64,000 nucleotides of DNA from NCBI RefSeq assembly GCF_943734655.1, contig NC_071353.1, forward strand, positions 147,666,043 to 147,730,042. Reading direction: 5' to 3'. The notes under the pieces are model-generated. The model made no database searches, had not been told where the DNA came from, and saw only the letters and a program-made list of their open reading frames with translations. The translations under genes and the position numbers were made by a program. Below, piece after piece: positions 1 to 11,736 of the stretch; the stretch's first letter is position 1; each line of letters begins with the position of its first letter. Origin of the DNA: Sabethes cyaneus (Eukaryota; Arthropoda; Insecta; Diptera; Culicidae).

Positions 1-660
1 AAATAAACATGTTACAATAAGAAATGTGATTAGAGGAGTCGTTTATAAACAAAGGTCTATTGCTGAAAATGGGTAAAAGGTAGAAGTTTGATATCTTCAG
101 AAAACATATTTGAAATTGGTTTATCTTTAATATTTTGAAACTAAAAAAATGAAAAAAGTTTACTCAAAAAGTTATTACTTAAATTGTTGTTTAAGTACGC
201 TTAAATATTGGACGACCCCTTCAAAATATGCATCAATTTTTTATTCAAAAAGTTGCCGAAGACCACGTTGAGCTGAGACATGCCGTTTAACTGCAAATAT
301 ATTTGTCCCGAAATTTTAATTTCTGGTCCATAGTGGCACAGGTCGGCTAGGGGGAGGAACATAAACCGGTGATTGGAGCGTTCAGCGCACACCCGATGGC
401 CAACGAAATGGGCCTAAGATTTATCGACTTTGCCGTCTCCAAGAACATAGTCGTACAAGTATCACCTGGAGGCCACTAAATCAGTGAGAATTACAGATCG
501 ACCACGTTTTTATCGACGGTCGGCACTTCTCAGACATTAGCGACGTCAGATCCTATCGAAGGGCTAACGTTGATGGTTAAGATGCACCCTAAAATCTTCG
601 TTTTGTTAATAACATTCTGTACCGACGCCAGCCAGTACTAAACGCGCACTCATTTGAAGC
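1..660. other. AT-rich stretch without a recognisable gene
   Basis: Only short open frames without recognisable motifs occur here. No terminal repeats, RNA genes or splice-supported exons were seen. Confidence 0.5.
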
Positions 661-1017
661 TTGGCATGCCGGAAGAGGACGAGTTGGACGAAGCCCCTCT
701 CGAGGACTGACTATTGGAACACCATCAAAAGTGTAGCGAAGGACTTTAACGGGCATGTGGCACGCAATCAGCGAAACAAATTTGTAAGAACTTATCAAGC
801 CGGCTTTGTCGAAGGTCGGCCTACAACGGATCAAATCTTTACACTGCCGCAGATTCTCCAAAAGGGCAGCGAATACAGAGTTCCCACGCAGCATTTGTTT
901 GTTGACTTCACAGCCGCACATGATACCATCGACCGGAAAGAGCTATGGAAAAAAGAAATCTTGTTCAACAAACTTTGTCCTATGATACCAAGCTAACTAA
1001 GTAAGTAAGTAAGACAT
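661..1017 (+). mobile_element. non-LTR retrotransposon fragment (RT palm start) with TAAG tail
   Basis: The plus-strand frame contains the reverse transcriptase segments QAGFVEGRPTTDQIF, an LPQILQKGSEYRVP helix and FVDFTAAHDTIDR, which match the start of the RT palm in RTE/I-like insect elements (FIDFKAAYDT consensus, with some residues changed). The frame stops a few codons later and runs into a TAAG repeat at about 997-1012. Because the end of the RT and the 3' UTR are missing, the copy is internally deleted. A related piece lies at about 44460-44640. Confidence 0.75.
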
Positions 1018-2300
1018 AATGCGTGAGCAATTGCGCCATAAGGCAATAATGAATCGCAATGCTGAAGAATATACACGCCAGTACTTAAAAGTCATTTTAA
1101 TAAACTGCTTGTTTGGTTATGACTTTCTGGTCATAATCTTTTGTTATGGCTCTGGAATGTCGCCTTCTCTTTGGCCCATATATTCAAGGCAAATTATCAA
1201 ATTGTATTACTAGATTTCGTATGTAACTTGCACATTTACAAAAGCCTACGACCAAAACATCTGTTATAGAAAGCTGCGTCCAACTTAGAACGCAAATTGC
1301 AAATAACTCACTAATTTGAAGTTCAATTTTGGTATCCAGAATGCCAAGTTTAAACAATCTACAATTAAAATGTATGCATTAGAGTTGTGCCACACGTGAG
1401 CACGTGCTCCAGGGAGCCTCATTCTAGAAAAGCCGGTGATTGAAAACCGTTGTCAGCGATTGAGTGTCCTTCTGGCTCGATAAAGAGTCCGTTTTAAATT
1501 CCATTTAAGTGCAAATAAATTGATTGAATTTAACGCCATTTACTTGTCACTGACAGTGACGGACAGCGGAAAAACCGAACACGTATTTGATAGAACTGTC
1601 CGCCCGTACTGATAGCAAAAGCAAATGTCTTCTTCATCGCAATCGCAATTAATCGAATTGCGCAGTTGACAGATTAATCCTCCGGATGTTACGGACGATA
1701 GCAAAATAGCATAAAGTTCAAGCGACTTGAAATTGAAATACTCACCGTTCACAGGATCTAAATTTCATTTTGATAAAAATCTATCTTCATCATTTCAGTT
1801 CATTCCTTGACGTTTGTTTCACATCCGGAAACTTCGAAGCTAACGATTCTATTATATTAACTAAAACAGTCTTTCCTGCGGTCAACCGGAAAGCATTACC
1901 CGGCCTTTACGGAAAATGTTCAAACAAAACAGTCCGCCCAAAGGAAATCCTAATTACGGCGGAGCCGTTCGACGAGTCGAGCGGAAATTCTGTTTCGCCA
2001 TCGCCATCTGAAAGCCGATTCATCTTTCCACAGCAAATCCTGTACTGAATATTTGAATGTGTCAATTCAGTAAACCAATATTTGAGCCAATCGTTCAGAG
2101 CAGCCAAAGGTCAAATTTCTTTCATCGTCCCACAGACCGAATGTGGCCCCGTGATTCACCAGCAGATATCGAAAAGGACAATCTCTTCACACCGTTTGTC
2201 GCTTCGCTCGTCAGCTCGAGCTCGGGATTGATTCAACATCCGATTTAGTTCCACTTCAGCGCGCTGCTAACGACGCACTATTGTACCCTTCAGACAAATT
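1018..2300. other. no gene recognised
   Basis: AT-rich sequence with overlapping short frames on both strands, none with family motifs. I see no terminal inverted repeats or tandem repeats. Confidence 0.4.
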
Positions 2301-3600
2301 GCAAACCATCGGAAAACGAAAAGGAGCACTTACTTGTATATCTCTGGATATATTCTTCGCAGCAGGTCAATTCCGTCCGTTGCTCAGCACATTTCCTTCA
2401 CTTTCCTTCACACGTGGCACACTGGAATCTACAAGATTCGAACGTTGAACAGAGTATCAGACTGCGCGCCAATCACACCAAAGGGCCACTTCAGCCCAGA
2501 CCGGACCAAATGAAATTATGTAGTTGTAATCCTTTTTTCCCGAGGAAAGACCAGGATGGTCCGACGACGACGGCGACCCGACACACTGTAGACACTAACG
2601 TCTATGCGCCGTCTACCGAAACGTAAAACACACTCACTCAGCTGTACCAAGCAGCAAGCAGCACGTCGTACACGTCATCTAGCCCCGTTATAATCACCGA
2701 CAAGCCAAATACTAATTTTCTACCTACTACAACCCTCCGCTCTACATTATTGGGGTTGCAGCGTGGCGTGTCCGGTTTAAATTTAGGCCATCAACCCCAT
2801 GACCCCAAACAATAGGGTTAAATTTGCACAGAATGCCGCGCACTGTCACTTTTCTTGCTCTTCTCTACACAGCACACTGACCCAGTCCTAGTAGGCTTCG
2901 GTAGAATAATAATCACATCCACGGTGACACTTCGATTTTTTCGCACGAATCCTGACGTAACCAGAAACAGCCACTAAACAACGTCTTACGGTATTTTCAG
3001 GTGTTTTTTTCCTTATTCGAACCAACAAAAAACAGGTAACAAAACACTACCAACACACACAGGGCTCTCAACTAGCGACCACGTATTCCACTTGTGCTAC
3101 TGTTCCTCCGAAACATCCGTATCCGAGCAGCCACGTCCAAGAACTGAGGAAACCCACGGCGGCAAGCTCCGGTTTTATGAAACTCGGCAGTCGGGAAAGC
3201 TTTCCCGCTTTCTTATCGTCGCCCGCCATATCACAAAGAAAACGAATCCGTGCTGCTGCTGCTGCATTCGGCTCGTGCCGGAAAGCTCCCAGCCAGCCGG
3301 TTTCTGTAGGTCACGCATGCGCCCGGAACGCAGTTCCGCCGCGCTTTCGTTCGTTTGTGGAACCACTTGATGAATGTGTTTTTATTATGATGGGAATAAT
3401 TGTATCCACTGGCACCTCTAGCCAACCCGTCCCGGGTGATCAACCCGATTATTGGACTTTTCAACCAACCAACCAACCAACCAATCGTCGTCGTCGTCGA
3501 GGATTTTAAAAGCGCTACGGGTCACGCAAGACTGCAATCAGAAATGCATTTTCCACCGTCCCGAGTCCCGACACCGACAGTTATTTAAATCGAAACGATC
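2300..3600. other. less AT-rich, apparently single-copy region; possible upstream or UTR sequence of an outside gene
   Basis: This stretch is less AT-rich than its surroundings and shows none of the repeats found elsewhere in the window. Several 60-110 codon frames overlap on both strands, as expected by chance in GC-richer DNA. It could be promoter or 5' UTR sequence of a gene outside the window, but no start, splice site or protein family supports that. Confidence 0.3.
3462..3501. repeat. AACC and CGT microsatellites
   Basis: An (AACC)n run of about 23 bp is followed directly by a (CGT)n run of about 16 bp. Confidence 0.9.
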
Positions 3601-3601
3601 A

Positions 3602-4160
3602 ATGTAATCCCTTTTGTGACCACTATACAATACTGACTGGCTTTAGCTTAGCGTTGGTCAATCCGTTGTTGGCTTTAATTGCGGGAAAATTCATGCAAAT
3701 TGAATTTTGCTTTCTCTGTTCCACGCTCCCCTAGCTTAAACCCGAGAACTGTACGCTAGCTAGCACAGGGGAGTAAAACAATTATGAATGCTAATTTAAA
3801 ACACTATAAATAGTAGCTAGTCCATCAAAGATTGCAATTGGGAAATGGAAAAATTGAACGGACTCGGAACGGAACGGTACAGAACTTCCGATAATTTCTG
3901 AACATTTCTTATTCGTTTATTATTGTACCAGGAACCATAAACTCGACCCATTTCCATTCCAATGAATGCTTTAATGGAGGAAATTAGAAAGCTTATGGAG
4001 TTTATGATCACCAAAATCAAATCACTGGACTGAAGTTGCATAACAATTTCCACAATACTACCTCTCTTTGGAATACGAGTTACGAGTTAATGACAAAAAC
4101 ATTGAAGAACTGGCGTCCAAAAACAGATTTTCATAGCGTCCTGTATAAGTGTCGGGACAC
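3602..4160. other. no gene recognised
   Basis: AT-rich; nothing beyond short chance frames seen. Confidence 0.4.
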
Positions 4161-4239
4161 TGCGGACTACATTTGATGGGTAATTTGCTTTTGGATGTTT
4201 GTTCTTTGTTCGCTGCTGATTGCCCGTTTACTTCCAACT

Positions 4240-4700
4240 ATTTTTTAGGGTCTCCTTCGGTATTCTACCCAGGCAGCTGTCTGAAATCTGCCTTGACGTA
4301 GGTTTCATCGTTCATCACCGCGCAATTGAACTTCGTCCGTATATTGTTGTACAGCTTCCGAGATCGTGTTTTGACCGGTTCATTTTGTTTTTCGCCGCGA
4401 TTCGAGCATACTACCTTCTTAGAAGTCGACAATTATGCTCCTCTTTTACCCGATACTCGATTATAGACGACATTTCCAGCTTGTTAACGACATCTCGAAC
4501 GAAGAGTTTGGGATTGCGCTGGTTGGTTTCACTTTTAGTCATCGCTGCGGCTTCTAGCTTACGATTTCTCCTTTATTCAGACTTCCTGGATGTCGGTAAA
4601 CGTTTCCCGAACACTTTTATTGCGTTCGCGGCTGTTGGTTTGGGCATTTTTAGCGCTTTCACTAACTTGTCGTGTGACTAGTTCGGATTTTCGAATTTTC
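4240..4700 (-). pseudogene. decayed Tc1/mariner-type transposase fragment
   Basis: On the minus strand a frame contains KLYNNIRTKFNCAVMNDETY followed by VKADFRQLPG (about 4266-4350). This resembles the part around the second catalytic Asp of mosquito mariner/ITm-type transposases (MDDETYVKADF type). Upstream on the same strand are a basic NQRNPKLFVRDVVNKLEM segment and other helix-turn-helix-like pieces. Several stops and frame changes interrupt it, so no working protein can be made. The 153-codon plus-strand frame over the same DNA is its antisense shadow. Confidence 0.6.
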
Positions 4701-5239
4701 AAAAGATTCTTCGTTCAAAGGATGTTTCTATGCTTTCGCTAATAATCGTTTTCACGAAGCCTGGCATCGTAGTAAATGCGACACATCATCGAGGATGCGT
4801 TCTGGAGGCTGGTTTGAAGCCGTAAGTAGACAAATATTTCGGTTGGACCTTTCAACAAGATTCGGCACCGTGAACCAAGGATACCTAAAAAACAACGTTC
4901 CGAACTTCACTTCTACCACACAATGGTTCTCAAAGTCAACGGAAGCAAATCCAATGCAATAATGCTTTCGGGGTTAAATTGGAGAGCACGATCCGAGCTA
5001 AAAAAAACACACCAGCCTCGAGACGTTGAAGAATGCGATTGTCCGATTTTCGGGCCAGTTCGTGATTCGTTTTGTAATCGTCTCGAGACCATAGCCAAGA
5101 CAAAATGCAATCATATTGAGCCAAAGTCAATTAATTCTGAATTTTAGATTATTTTCACACATCCTGTACTTTAAAATAAAAATAATTTTCCAACTGTTAT
5201 GGCAAGTGAAATGGCCCAGTAATTGATCATGCCTTCGGT

Positions 5240-5681
5240 GTATCGTAGAGATACACACACAAACTCATGTGTTATCAATAAAAGAGGTTTGCTGCCGAGC
5301 AGTAAACTTATTCGTTATCAGACACTTAATTTGAAAGCGTGCTTCTTTACGGAACGTAAGAGAAAAACCAACTCAGTTTTAGACAAAACTATTTAGTGGC
5401 GACGAGATAAAAACTTATTAGTGCGAAAACATACCAAAAAGTGATTTGTGATAAAAAAAATAGTTAAAGTGAGTTCTGCAGCTATAAATTGCACAAGTGC
5501 GGCTATCATTAGCCAACAATCAAAGGTGCGTTTTGTGGCAGAAATTTGCAAAGATTGCGCTTTGTGACCGGTACGAGGCGACAGCGGCTACCTACAGTGA
5601 AGCACATAGCTTTGTGGCAGAGAACCCGGGGAAAAATCGCGTTTTGCGACCGCGGTTAAAATTGCTAAAAGTGTCAGCGTA
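5240..5681 (+). mobile_element. 5' end fragment of a Ty3/gypsy-type LTR retrotransposon (LTR remnant, PBS, leader)
   Basis: The fragment holds an AATAAA-containing LTR-like stretch (about 5277-5283) and then TGGCGACGAG at 5397-5406, which matches the 3' end complement of an insect tRNA-Ser(GCU), i.e. a primer binding site. The following 270 bp resembles the untranslated leader of a gypsy-type element. The BEL element's LTR begins immediately at 5682, so the gypsy copy is cut here. Naming it Ty3/gypsy rests on the PBS and leader only. Confidence 0.5.
5397..5406 (+). promoter_or_regulatory. primer binding site, tRNA-Ser(GCU)-like
   Basis: TGGCGACGAG is complementary to the CCA-tailed 3' end expected for an insect tRNA-Ser(GCU). 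It stands just after the LTR remnant, where a PBS belongs. Confidence 0.5.
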
Positions 5682-5947
5682 TGTTGAGGTGGACGAGCCG
5701 GAAAACGAGAGGTTATTAGAACCTGGACTAATCACTGACGCCAGAAAACGGAATATCACCGGAGGATTGAATTGAAACCGAGAAATACGAATAAAAACCG
5801 ACCGAGTACAAAATAGCGTGTTGATTGCTCTACTTATTCGTTGGAAGTGAAAAATTTGAATTTCTTCTTCTCGTTTGTTTATATAGATACTGTTAGTTGA
5901 TAGACCGGTTGCGTGCGCTGGGGATTGTTAAAAACTCCGCTCCAACA
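5682..5947 (-). repeat. 3' LTR of the BEL/Pao element
   Basis: 266 bp, TG...CA bounded, matching the LTR at 11737-12013 with scattered substitutions and an 11-bp length difference. Confidence 0.92.
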
Positions 5948-6853
5948 TCCTCCCCGCCTTGAGGTAGAACATCAATCCGGAAGTGGACACAACTTCTGAA
6001 CCGGGCGTTGGTATTCTGTCTTGCCTCGACGCAGCGTAACGATGCGGACTAACCCCTGTTGATCCGGATGCACTGCTGACACCCTGGCCAACTCCCAAGC
6101 CGAAGGCGGCACGTTGTCGCTTTTCACCAGGACGAGCTGACCCGGTTTGATGTTCTCCTGTCTGGTTCGCCATTTGCCCCTGGACTGCAGCGTTGCCAAG
6201 TACTCGTTACGCCATCTGTTCCAAAACTCGATTGTATCGTTGGACCTTCTCCCAATGATCGAGTCGATTCATTTGCACTCGCGAGACGTCTGGTTCGGGT
6301 AACAGGTTTAACGGTTGTCCTACGAGGAAGTGCCCCGGAGTGAGGGCTTCGCAGTTATCGGGTGATGATGACATCGGACAGAGAGGCCTGGAATTCAAGC
6401 AAGCCTCAATCTGACAGAGCACAGTGGTCAGCTCCACGAAGGTCAGCTTCTCATTTCCAACAATTGGTCGAAGTAAGCCCTTGGCGCTTTTCACCGCCGC
6501 TTCCCAAATACCGCCCTGGTGAGGACTGGACGGCGAAATGAATCTCCATCGTATACCGAGGCTACTGAGCGCTTAGCATCCTTACCGTGTAACATCAAGG
6601 CTGTGTAAGTTTCTCTGAGTTGTCGATCAGCTCCAACCAGGTTGGTACCGTTATCAGACCAGATCTCGTTGCAATACCCGCGTCGTGCAATCACCCGTTT
6701 CAACGCTCCCAAGAACGTAGCTGTCGTAAGGTCCCCTGCTGCTTCTAAGTGCACCGCCGTCGATAAGCAGACGAAGACCACGATATAACCCTTCATCGAT
6801 CGCTCTCCTCGAGTGTTACTGCAGCGTATCAGAATGGGACCGGCATAGTCCAC
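5948..6853 (-). pseudogene. BEL/Pao integrase core and C-terminal tail, frameshifted
   Basis: Three minus-strand frames together cover the integrase. The frame at 6491-6853 has the core with YIVVFVCLSTAVHLEAAGDL and WSDNGTNLVGA, i.e. two of the catalytic acidic positions. The frame at 6207-6494 holds EACLNSRPLCPMSSSPDNCE and LTPGHFLVGQPL, typical of BEL integrases. The frame at 5972-6199 is the DUF5641-like C-terminal domain (PGQLVLVKSDNVPPSAWELA, HPDQQGLVRIVTLR). Frame changes near 6840, 6520 and 6205 separate them. The protein is therefore not made as one chain. Confidence 0.9.
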
Positions 6854-9800
6854 TCCGACGTGTGCGAATGGACGATATGCTGTAACACATGCCGCTGGAA
6901 GATTATTAACAGTCGTGTGACGCGATGTTCTTTAGGTAGAATTACGGGATGCTTAATGCGAAATGGACGAGCCGAATGCTGCAACCGACCGCCAACTCGC
7001 ATGGTTCCGTCGCTGTCCAGAAATGGATACATGTCGCTGATCTTCGATTTACAAAAAACCTCGCTACCACCCTTCAAGCTATCCATCTCGCTTGCGTAAA
7101 CGTCATGTTGCGCTAGCCTTGCGTATTGTACTCTAGCTTCATGTAGTTCAGTTAGTGTGATCGTGCCGGAAAGTTTGGATTGCTTACTTCGCTGTGCCTT
7201 CATATTGGTTATGAAACGATTAACATATGCTAGTTGCCGACACGCGGCATGTAAAGTAGACTTGCGTTCAAGAATCTGCCTTTCAATCTCGAAGCTGGTG
7301 CCTGGAAGCTTAATCATCGTATTGAGTGTTTGAAACCGTTTACGTACCTCAAGTGTGCCGTCGTCGAAATCTTCCGGTGGAACATTGTGCTTCCACGACG
7401 AAGAATCCGCTGCTAGCCAATGCGGTCCAGACCACCAAAGCGGATGATCGACCAACTCCGAAGGGTTTATTCCTCGCGACGAGCAATCTACAGGATTTTC
7501 GTGTGTTGAAACATGGCCCCAGTGTCGTCGCGATAAAATATCCAGAATAGTCGATGCTTTGTTCGCTACATACGTGTTCCATTTACGGGGATGGTTGCTA
7601 AGCCATTGGAGGACTATCATCGAATCTGTCCAGGCATACTGCTGAATCTGGAAACGTTCGAGCGGTTCCGCTACCTGCTTCATCAGCTTCGCCAGAAGTT
7701 CCGCTGCGTTGAGTTCAAGCCGAGGTATAGTTACCTGTTTCACCGGCGCTACCTTTGTTTTAGCTGCAATTAAGCTGACGTGAATACGACCATCTTCGTC
7801 GATTGATCGCATATACACAGCTGCGGCGTAAGCTTCCTCAGAAGCGTCTGAGAAGCCGTGCAGTTCAATACGACCGTGAAAGTTTGCCATCCATCTTGGA
7901 ATTTTCACCTGTTCAAGTTGCCACAAGTTTTGTTTCATTTCTACCCACGCATCCTCGATACACGGGGGCAACGGATCGTGCCAGTTCAAATCGTATAGCC
8001 AACAATGTTGATAAAGAATTTTTGCACAAATGATGACTGGTGCGAACCATCCGAACGGGTCGAACAGTCGTGCTGTGTCCGACAGCAGTTGATGCTTTGT
8101 GTTAGGACCATCTACTCGAAAGTTTACCTTGAAAGTGAAAACGTCTTCCTCAGGCAACCAATGTATACCAAGCGCTTTCACCGAATTCTGTTCGTCTGGC
8201 AAATTGATCGGCTTAGCGTTAACATTTACGTCACTGAGTAAGTCGAGAACCGTTGCTGAATTCGAGCTCCATTTGCGTAGAATAAAGCCCGCATTATGTA
8301 GTATCTCGTTAATCTGCTTGATTAACACCATCGCCTCTTGCGCAGAGTCAGCTCCAGAAGTCAGATCATCAATGTAGGTGTGCTTTTTGATCCGGTCAAC
8401 TGCCTCTGGGTACTGCTTCTCGTATACTTCAGCTGCCTTTTTCAATGCTGCCATAGCCAAAAATACGGAATTCTTCAGACCGTATGTTACAGTCAGCAAA
8501 CGAAAATGTTGTATCGGCATGTCCGGGGAATCACGGCATACAATGCGTTGATAGTCCGTATCGTCAGGATGCACCAATACCTGACGGCACATCTTCTCGA
8601 CGTCCGCCGTAAATACAATCGGGTACGATCTGAATCGCAATAGAGCATCAAACAAATCCGCTTTGATATTGGGCGCACTCAGCAGCAAATCGTTGAGTGA
8701 TACTCCGGAAGATGTAACACAAGATCCGTCGAATACGACTCGCAATTTTGTCGTAAGACTGTCTTCCTTTATGACCCCGTGGTGAGGCAAATAACAGGAC
8801 CTTGACTGGTCGACTGCTATCTCCGAATCTGGGATTAACTGCATATGTCCCAGCCGTATGTATTCTCTCATGAACGTTGTGTACCTAACCATGAAATTTT
8901 CATCGTTCGGAAACCTGCGCTCCATTGCTCTAAGGCGCTTGACAGCAGCGATCAAAGATTCACCGAGCTTCTGCTTTGAATCGTCCAGCGGTAGTTTAAC
9001 GATAAAGCGTCCTTCTTCCGTACGTGTGAATGTTGATTCGAAATGGTTGATTACCCGTTTCTCTTCCTCCGTCAAAGGCTGGCTGTTGCGTAGCTCTTGG
9101 TCTTCCCAAAACATCCGTAGAGTGCGATCGATATCAAATCCCTGATGTACGTTTATCACTGAATGATTGGTGTGTAAACATTCCTGCTTGGAGATTCTTC
9201 CTTCGACCATCCATCCGAATATGGAACGTTGTGCTACAGGAATACCGTTAAGATTCTTGACCTGCCCCGATCGAAGTATGGACAGGAAGACATCTGCACC
9301 CAAAATGACATCCACTGTGCTCGACTTGTTGAATCGCGGATCAGCAAGTTGCAAACCTTTCAAGTATAGCATATCCGATGCGCTGAATTGCTGGCACGGC
9401 AGGGTTGCCGTCAGCTTTCCTAATACGTATGCTTGTATTGTAATTGTATCACTATCGTCGAATCGCGATGAAACTATCAACGATACCTTGCCGGCTGTAG
9501 TACCGACTATTTCTCCGCTGACACCAGTAACTTCCACCTTAGCGTTGATCCGCTTCAGTCCAAGACGTTTGACACACGCCTCGGTGATAAGAGATGCCTG
9601 AGATCCCAAATAAATCAAAATTCTCACTTCGTTTGATTTGCCATCTACTCCCTTGATATTGGCTACCACCGTCGGCAACAATGAAAATGTGGACGGTTCC
9701 GAATTGCTAATTACTGCCTGTGTCGCGTTAGCCGAAATTGAAGACTCCTCAGTATTCTGCTCCTCTGGTTCGATAACAGCATCATTCTGCTGCTCCGGTC

Positions 9801-9967
9801 GCTTGACGTCTCTTCGGCATAGCAAGGTATGGTGCCGTTGCTTACACTGTGCGATATGACAAACTGATTTCGATGTACAATGTTTCGCCGTGTGTGACGG
9901 GCGCAAACAGTTGTAACATAGCCTTGAAGAAAGTGCGAGCTGTCGACGTGCTGGTACGTCCATTGCC
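6829..9967 (-). CDS. BEL/Pao gag C-terminus, protease, reverse transcriptase, RNase H, integrase zinc region (long open frame)
   Basis: This 1044-codon open frame begins with two Cys/His knuckles (CYNCLRPSHTAKHC and CHIAQCKQRHHTLLC). The retropepsin segment follows at about residue 115, but it reads LIYLGSQASLI where the family has D-S/T-G, so the catalytic Asp is replaced by Tyr. The RT has the ADVEKM motif and YIDDL at the catalytic site. RNase H follows (HGFSDASEEAYAAAVYMR, AWTDSMIVLQW), then the integrase N-terminal zinc region (HPVILPKEHRVTRLL). The reading frame stops just inside the integrase. Such a product would act in virus-like particles to copy the element RNA; here it is a relic with an intact RT frame. 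The gag part upstream is separated by the MITE at 9972-10788. Confidence 0.92.
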
Positions 9968-9971
9968 TTAA

Positions 9972-10788
9972 CCCTTTATAAGGCCGTGGCAACTACGCGT
10001 GGAATTAACACAAACTTCAGCGAAACATAATGTAAACATTCGGTAGAACCTATTTATATTCTTTTTGTTGAGAAAATTGAAAAACTTGAAAAAATTGGTG
10101 GCAATATAGTTGCCACTGCCCCTCTAGCGCAAAATGTTGGTGGCAATATGTTTGCCACTGCCCGTTTAGAGCCAAACATTGGTGGCAACATAGTTGCCGC
10201 TGCCTGTCTGGCGTAAAACGTTGGTGGAAATATTTTTGCCACCCTCTCGCAGGATCACTTTTAAGAAACTGATCAAGTTTTACCATTTAAATCTACAACT
10301 ATACGAAGTATTCGTTAACATTTAGCTTTTTTTGCTTGAAAAATAGCTGGAAAACTTGAAAAAATTGGTGGCAATATATTTGCCACTGCCCGTCTAGCGC
10401 AAAACGTTGGTGGCAATATGTTTGCCGCAGCCCGTTAAGCCCAAAAAACGTGTTCTCGAATATTGGTTCTAAGTTTTTGGATAAATCCGCATAATCTATC
10501 ACAAAACGCCGTAAACTGAATATTACCATCCAAAAAGTTTCCAATTTAATGGTTTTTCTACGAATTTAAACCAAATTTACTGTTGACATTCAAAAACCAA
10601 GATTTGTTTTCATAAAAGTGGTTCGTAAATTACCATTTTTACAAATTCAGCGATTTAAAAACATTGAGAATGTTGACAAAGGCTATCGGAGCATATTGAG
10701 TACATAATATGCTAAAACGATATTGTTAGAAGAGCAAAAACCATATTTTTCGTTGGTGGCAATATAGTTGCCACTGCCTTATAAAGGG
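9972..10788. mobile_element. piggyBac-type MITE with TTAA target duplication
   Basis: The 817-bp insert is flanked by TTAA on both sides (9968-9971 and 10789-10792) and has TIRs beginning CCCTTTATAAGGC and continuing GTGGCAACTA with one mismatch. TTAA targets and CCCT-type ends are the hallmark of piggyBac. It has no coding capacity. The interior carries at least seven copies of a GTGGCAA-spacer-TTGCCAC palindrome. The gag frames on the two sides are in phase across the TTAA, which supports a clean insertion into gag. Confidence 0.88.
10080..10450. repeat. GTGGCAA/TTGCCAC palindromic repeat array inside the MITE
   Basis: Copies of a unit centred on GTGGCAATATAGTTGCCAC, spaced about 41-43 bp apart, start near 10098, 10138, 10181, 10223, 10366 and 10407, with another near the right TIR at 10755. 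Units are separated by variants of CTGCCCGTCTAGCGCAAAA. They resemble subterminal transposase-binding repeats, which is an inference. Confidence 0.8.
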
Positions 10789-10792
10789 TTAA

Positions 10793-11713
10793 AAGACTCA
10801 CACTGGTACACTGGGTGGTCGTTGGAACACTTTGCACAAGATATCGGAGTAGCAGTAGCATGAAAAGCTTGAAGTTTCCTTTCGTTGCCACTGGCTCTAG
10901 AGTGCTCCTTCTTCACGGTGTCAAGCGATGTTTTCTTCACGAAAGCCGAACAGGTTTCCAATGCATCACAGCGCTTCTGCAGAAAGTCCAAAAAATCCAT
11001 AAACAAAGGGTTTTCGATGTCGATTATTTTCTGTGCCCAAAGCGAACGTGTGTCTTTATCCACCTTATCCAGCAGCAGGTGAATGAGCCACGGATCACGC
11101 GTTCCGTATTCATTGCCCAACGCCTTGAGCTGACGAATGACGTCATCAGCAACATTCACTAGTTCTTTCAATCCATTCGTGTTGCTTGCTGAAGGTTGCT
11201 CCAGAAATTCCCGTATGAGTGCAAACACTGTATATGTACCGGAATGTTCAGCTGCGGTAGCTTCACATTGATATGTGGCTCGTGTTTCACCGATTGAATT
11301 TTCAAAGCTGGTTGCCGTGCGAGAACTGCCTGCTGCGTCTCCAATAGAGCTTTGATTGCGTCACGTAAATCACTTGTTTCCTCAGAATTGGAACTCCGAA
11401 CTTAAGAATTTTCCTGCTTCTCTTCCAGATACTGGGTGTAAATATCCTTAACCTGGAAGTACACTTCATCGAACAGGAGCCGATGATTGAAAACTGATGC
11501 AACATCCTCCAAGTGGACCGTTTCTTCTTCAATCGCAGTTTGAATAGCGTCGAAATGATTAGCAAGTTCCGTGAGTTTACTTCGCCTTTCCAATACTTCC
11601 GCAGCGGACGGCTTCCGGCAGCGGATGTTCTCTGCGACAGATAACTCCCATTTCACTTTCGCATAAATAACCTTTCGCTTCGAAGCGAGATTTTCCATAG
11701 TTGCTGTATCCAT
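10793..11713 (-). pseudogene. BEL/Pao gag, N-terminal part, broken
   Basis: The frame starts at the ATG near 11713, just after the PBS, with MDTATMENLASKRKVIYAKV. A stop or frame change lies near 11402. The next recognisable part ends LPQLNIPV at about 11250 and jumps directly to a segment (FALIREFLEQPSASNTNGL) that in related gags lies roughly 80-100 residues further on, so an internal deletion is present. The frame then continues to the MITE boundary at 10792 (last codons YQCESF). The zinc knuckles lie beyond the MITE. Confidence 0.85.
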
Positions 11714-11716
11714 AAT

Positions 11717-11733
11717 CCGAGCGTGAAGGACCA
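11717..11733 (-). promoter_or_regulatory. primer binding site, tRNA-Tyr-like
   Basis: Minus strand TGGTCCTTC (11725-11733) followed by a partly matching stretch, three bases from the 5' LTR. It fits the complement of a tRNA-Tyr 3' end, a primer I recall for BEL elements. Confidence 0.6.
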
Positions 11734-11736
11734 GAA

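Noticed and set aside
3092..3588. Overlapping open frames of 60-110 codons on both strands
   Set aside because: Long chance frames are expected in this GC-richer stretch; none has a motif or a plausible exon structure.
4220..4681. 153-codon plus-strand frame
   Set aside because: Antisense of the transposase relic with its DETYVKADF motif.
4913..5147. Possible transposase C-terminal end on the plus strand (RDSFCNRLETIAKTKCNHIE)
   Set aside because: It resembles the end of Tc1/mariner transposases only loosely and no catalytic part precedes it on that strand.
10080..10790. CRISPR-like array of spaced repeats
   Set aside because: The units are palindromes inside a TTAA-flanked MITE in a eukaryotic genome; spacers are themselves similar and there are no cas genes.
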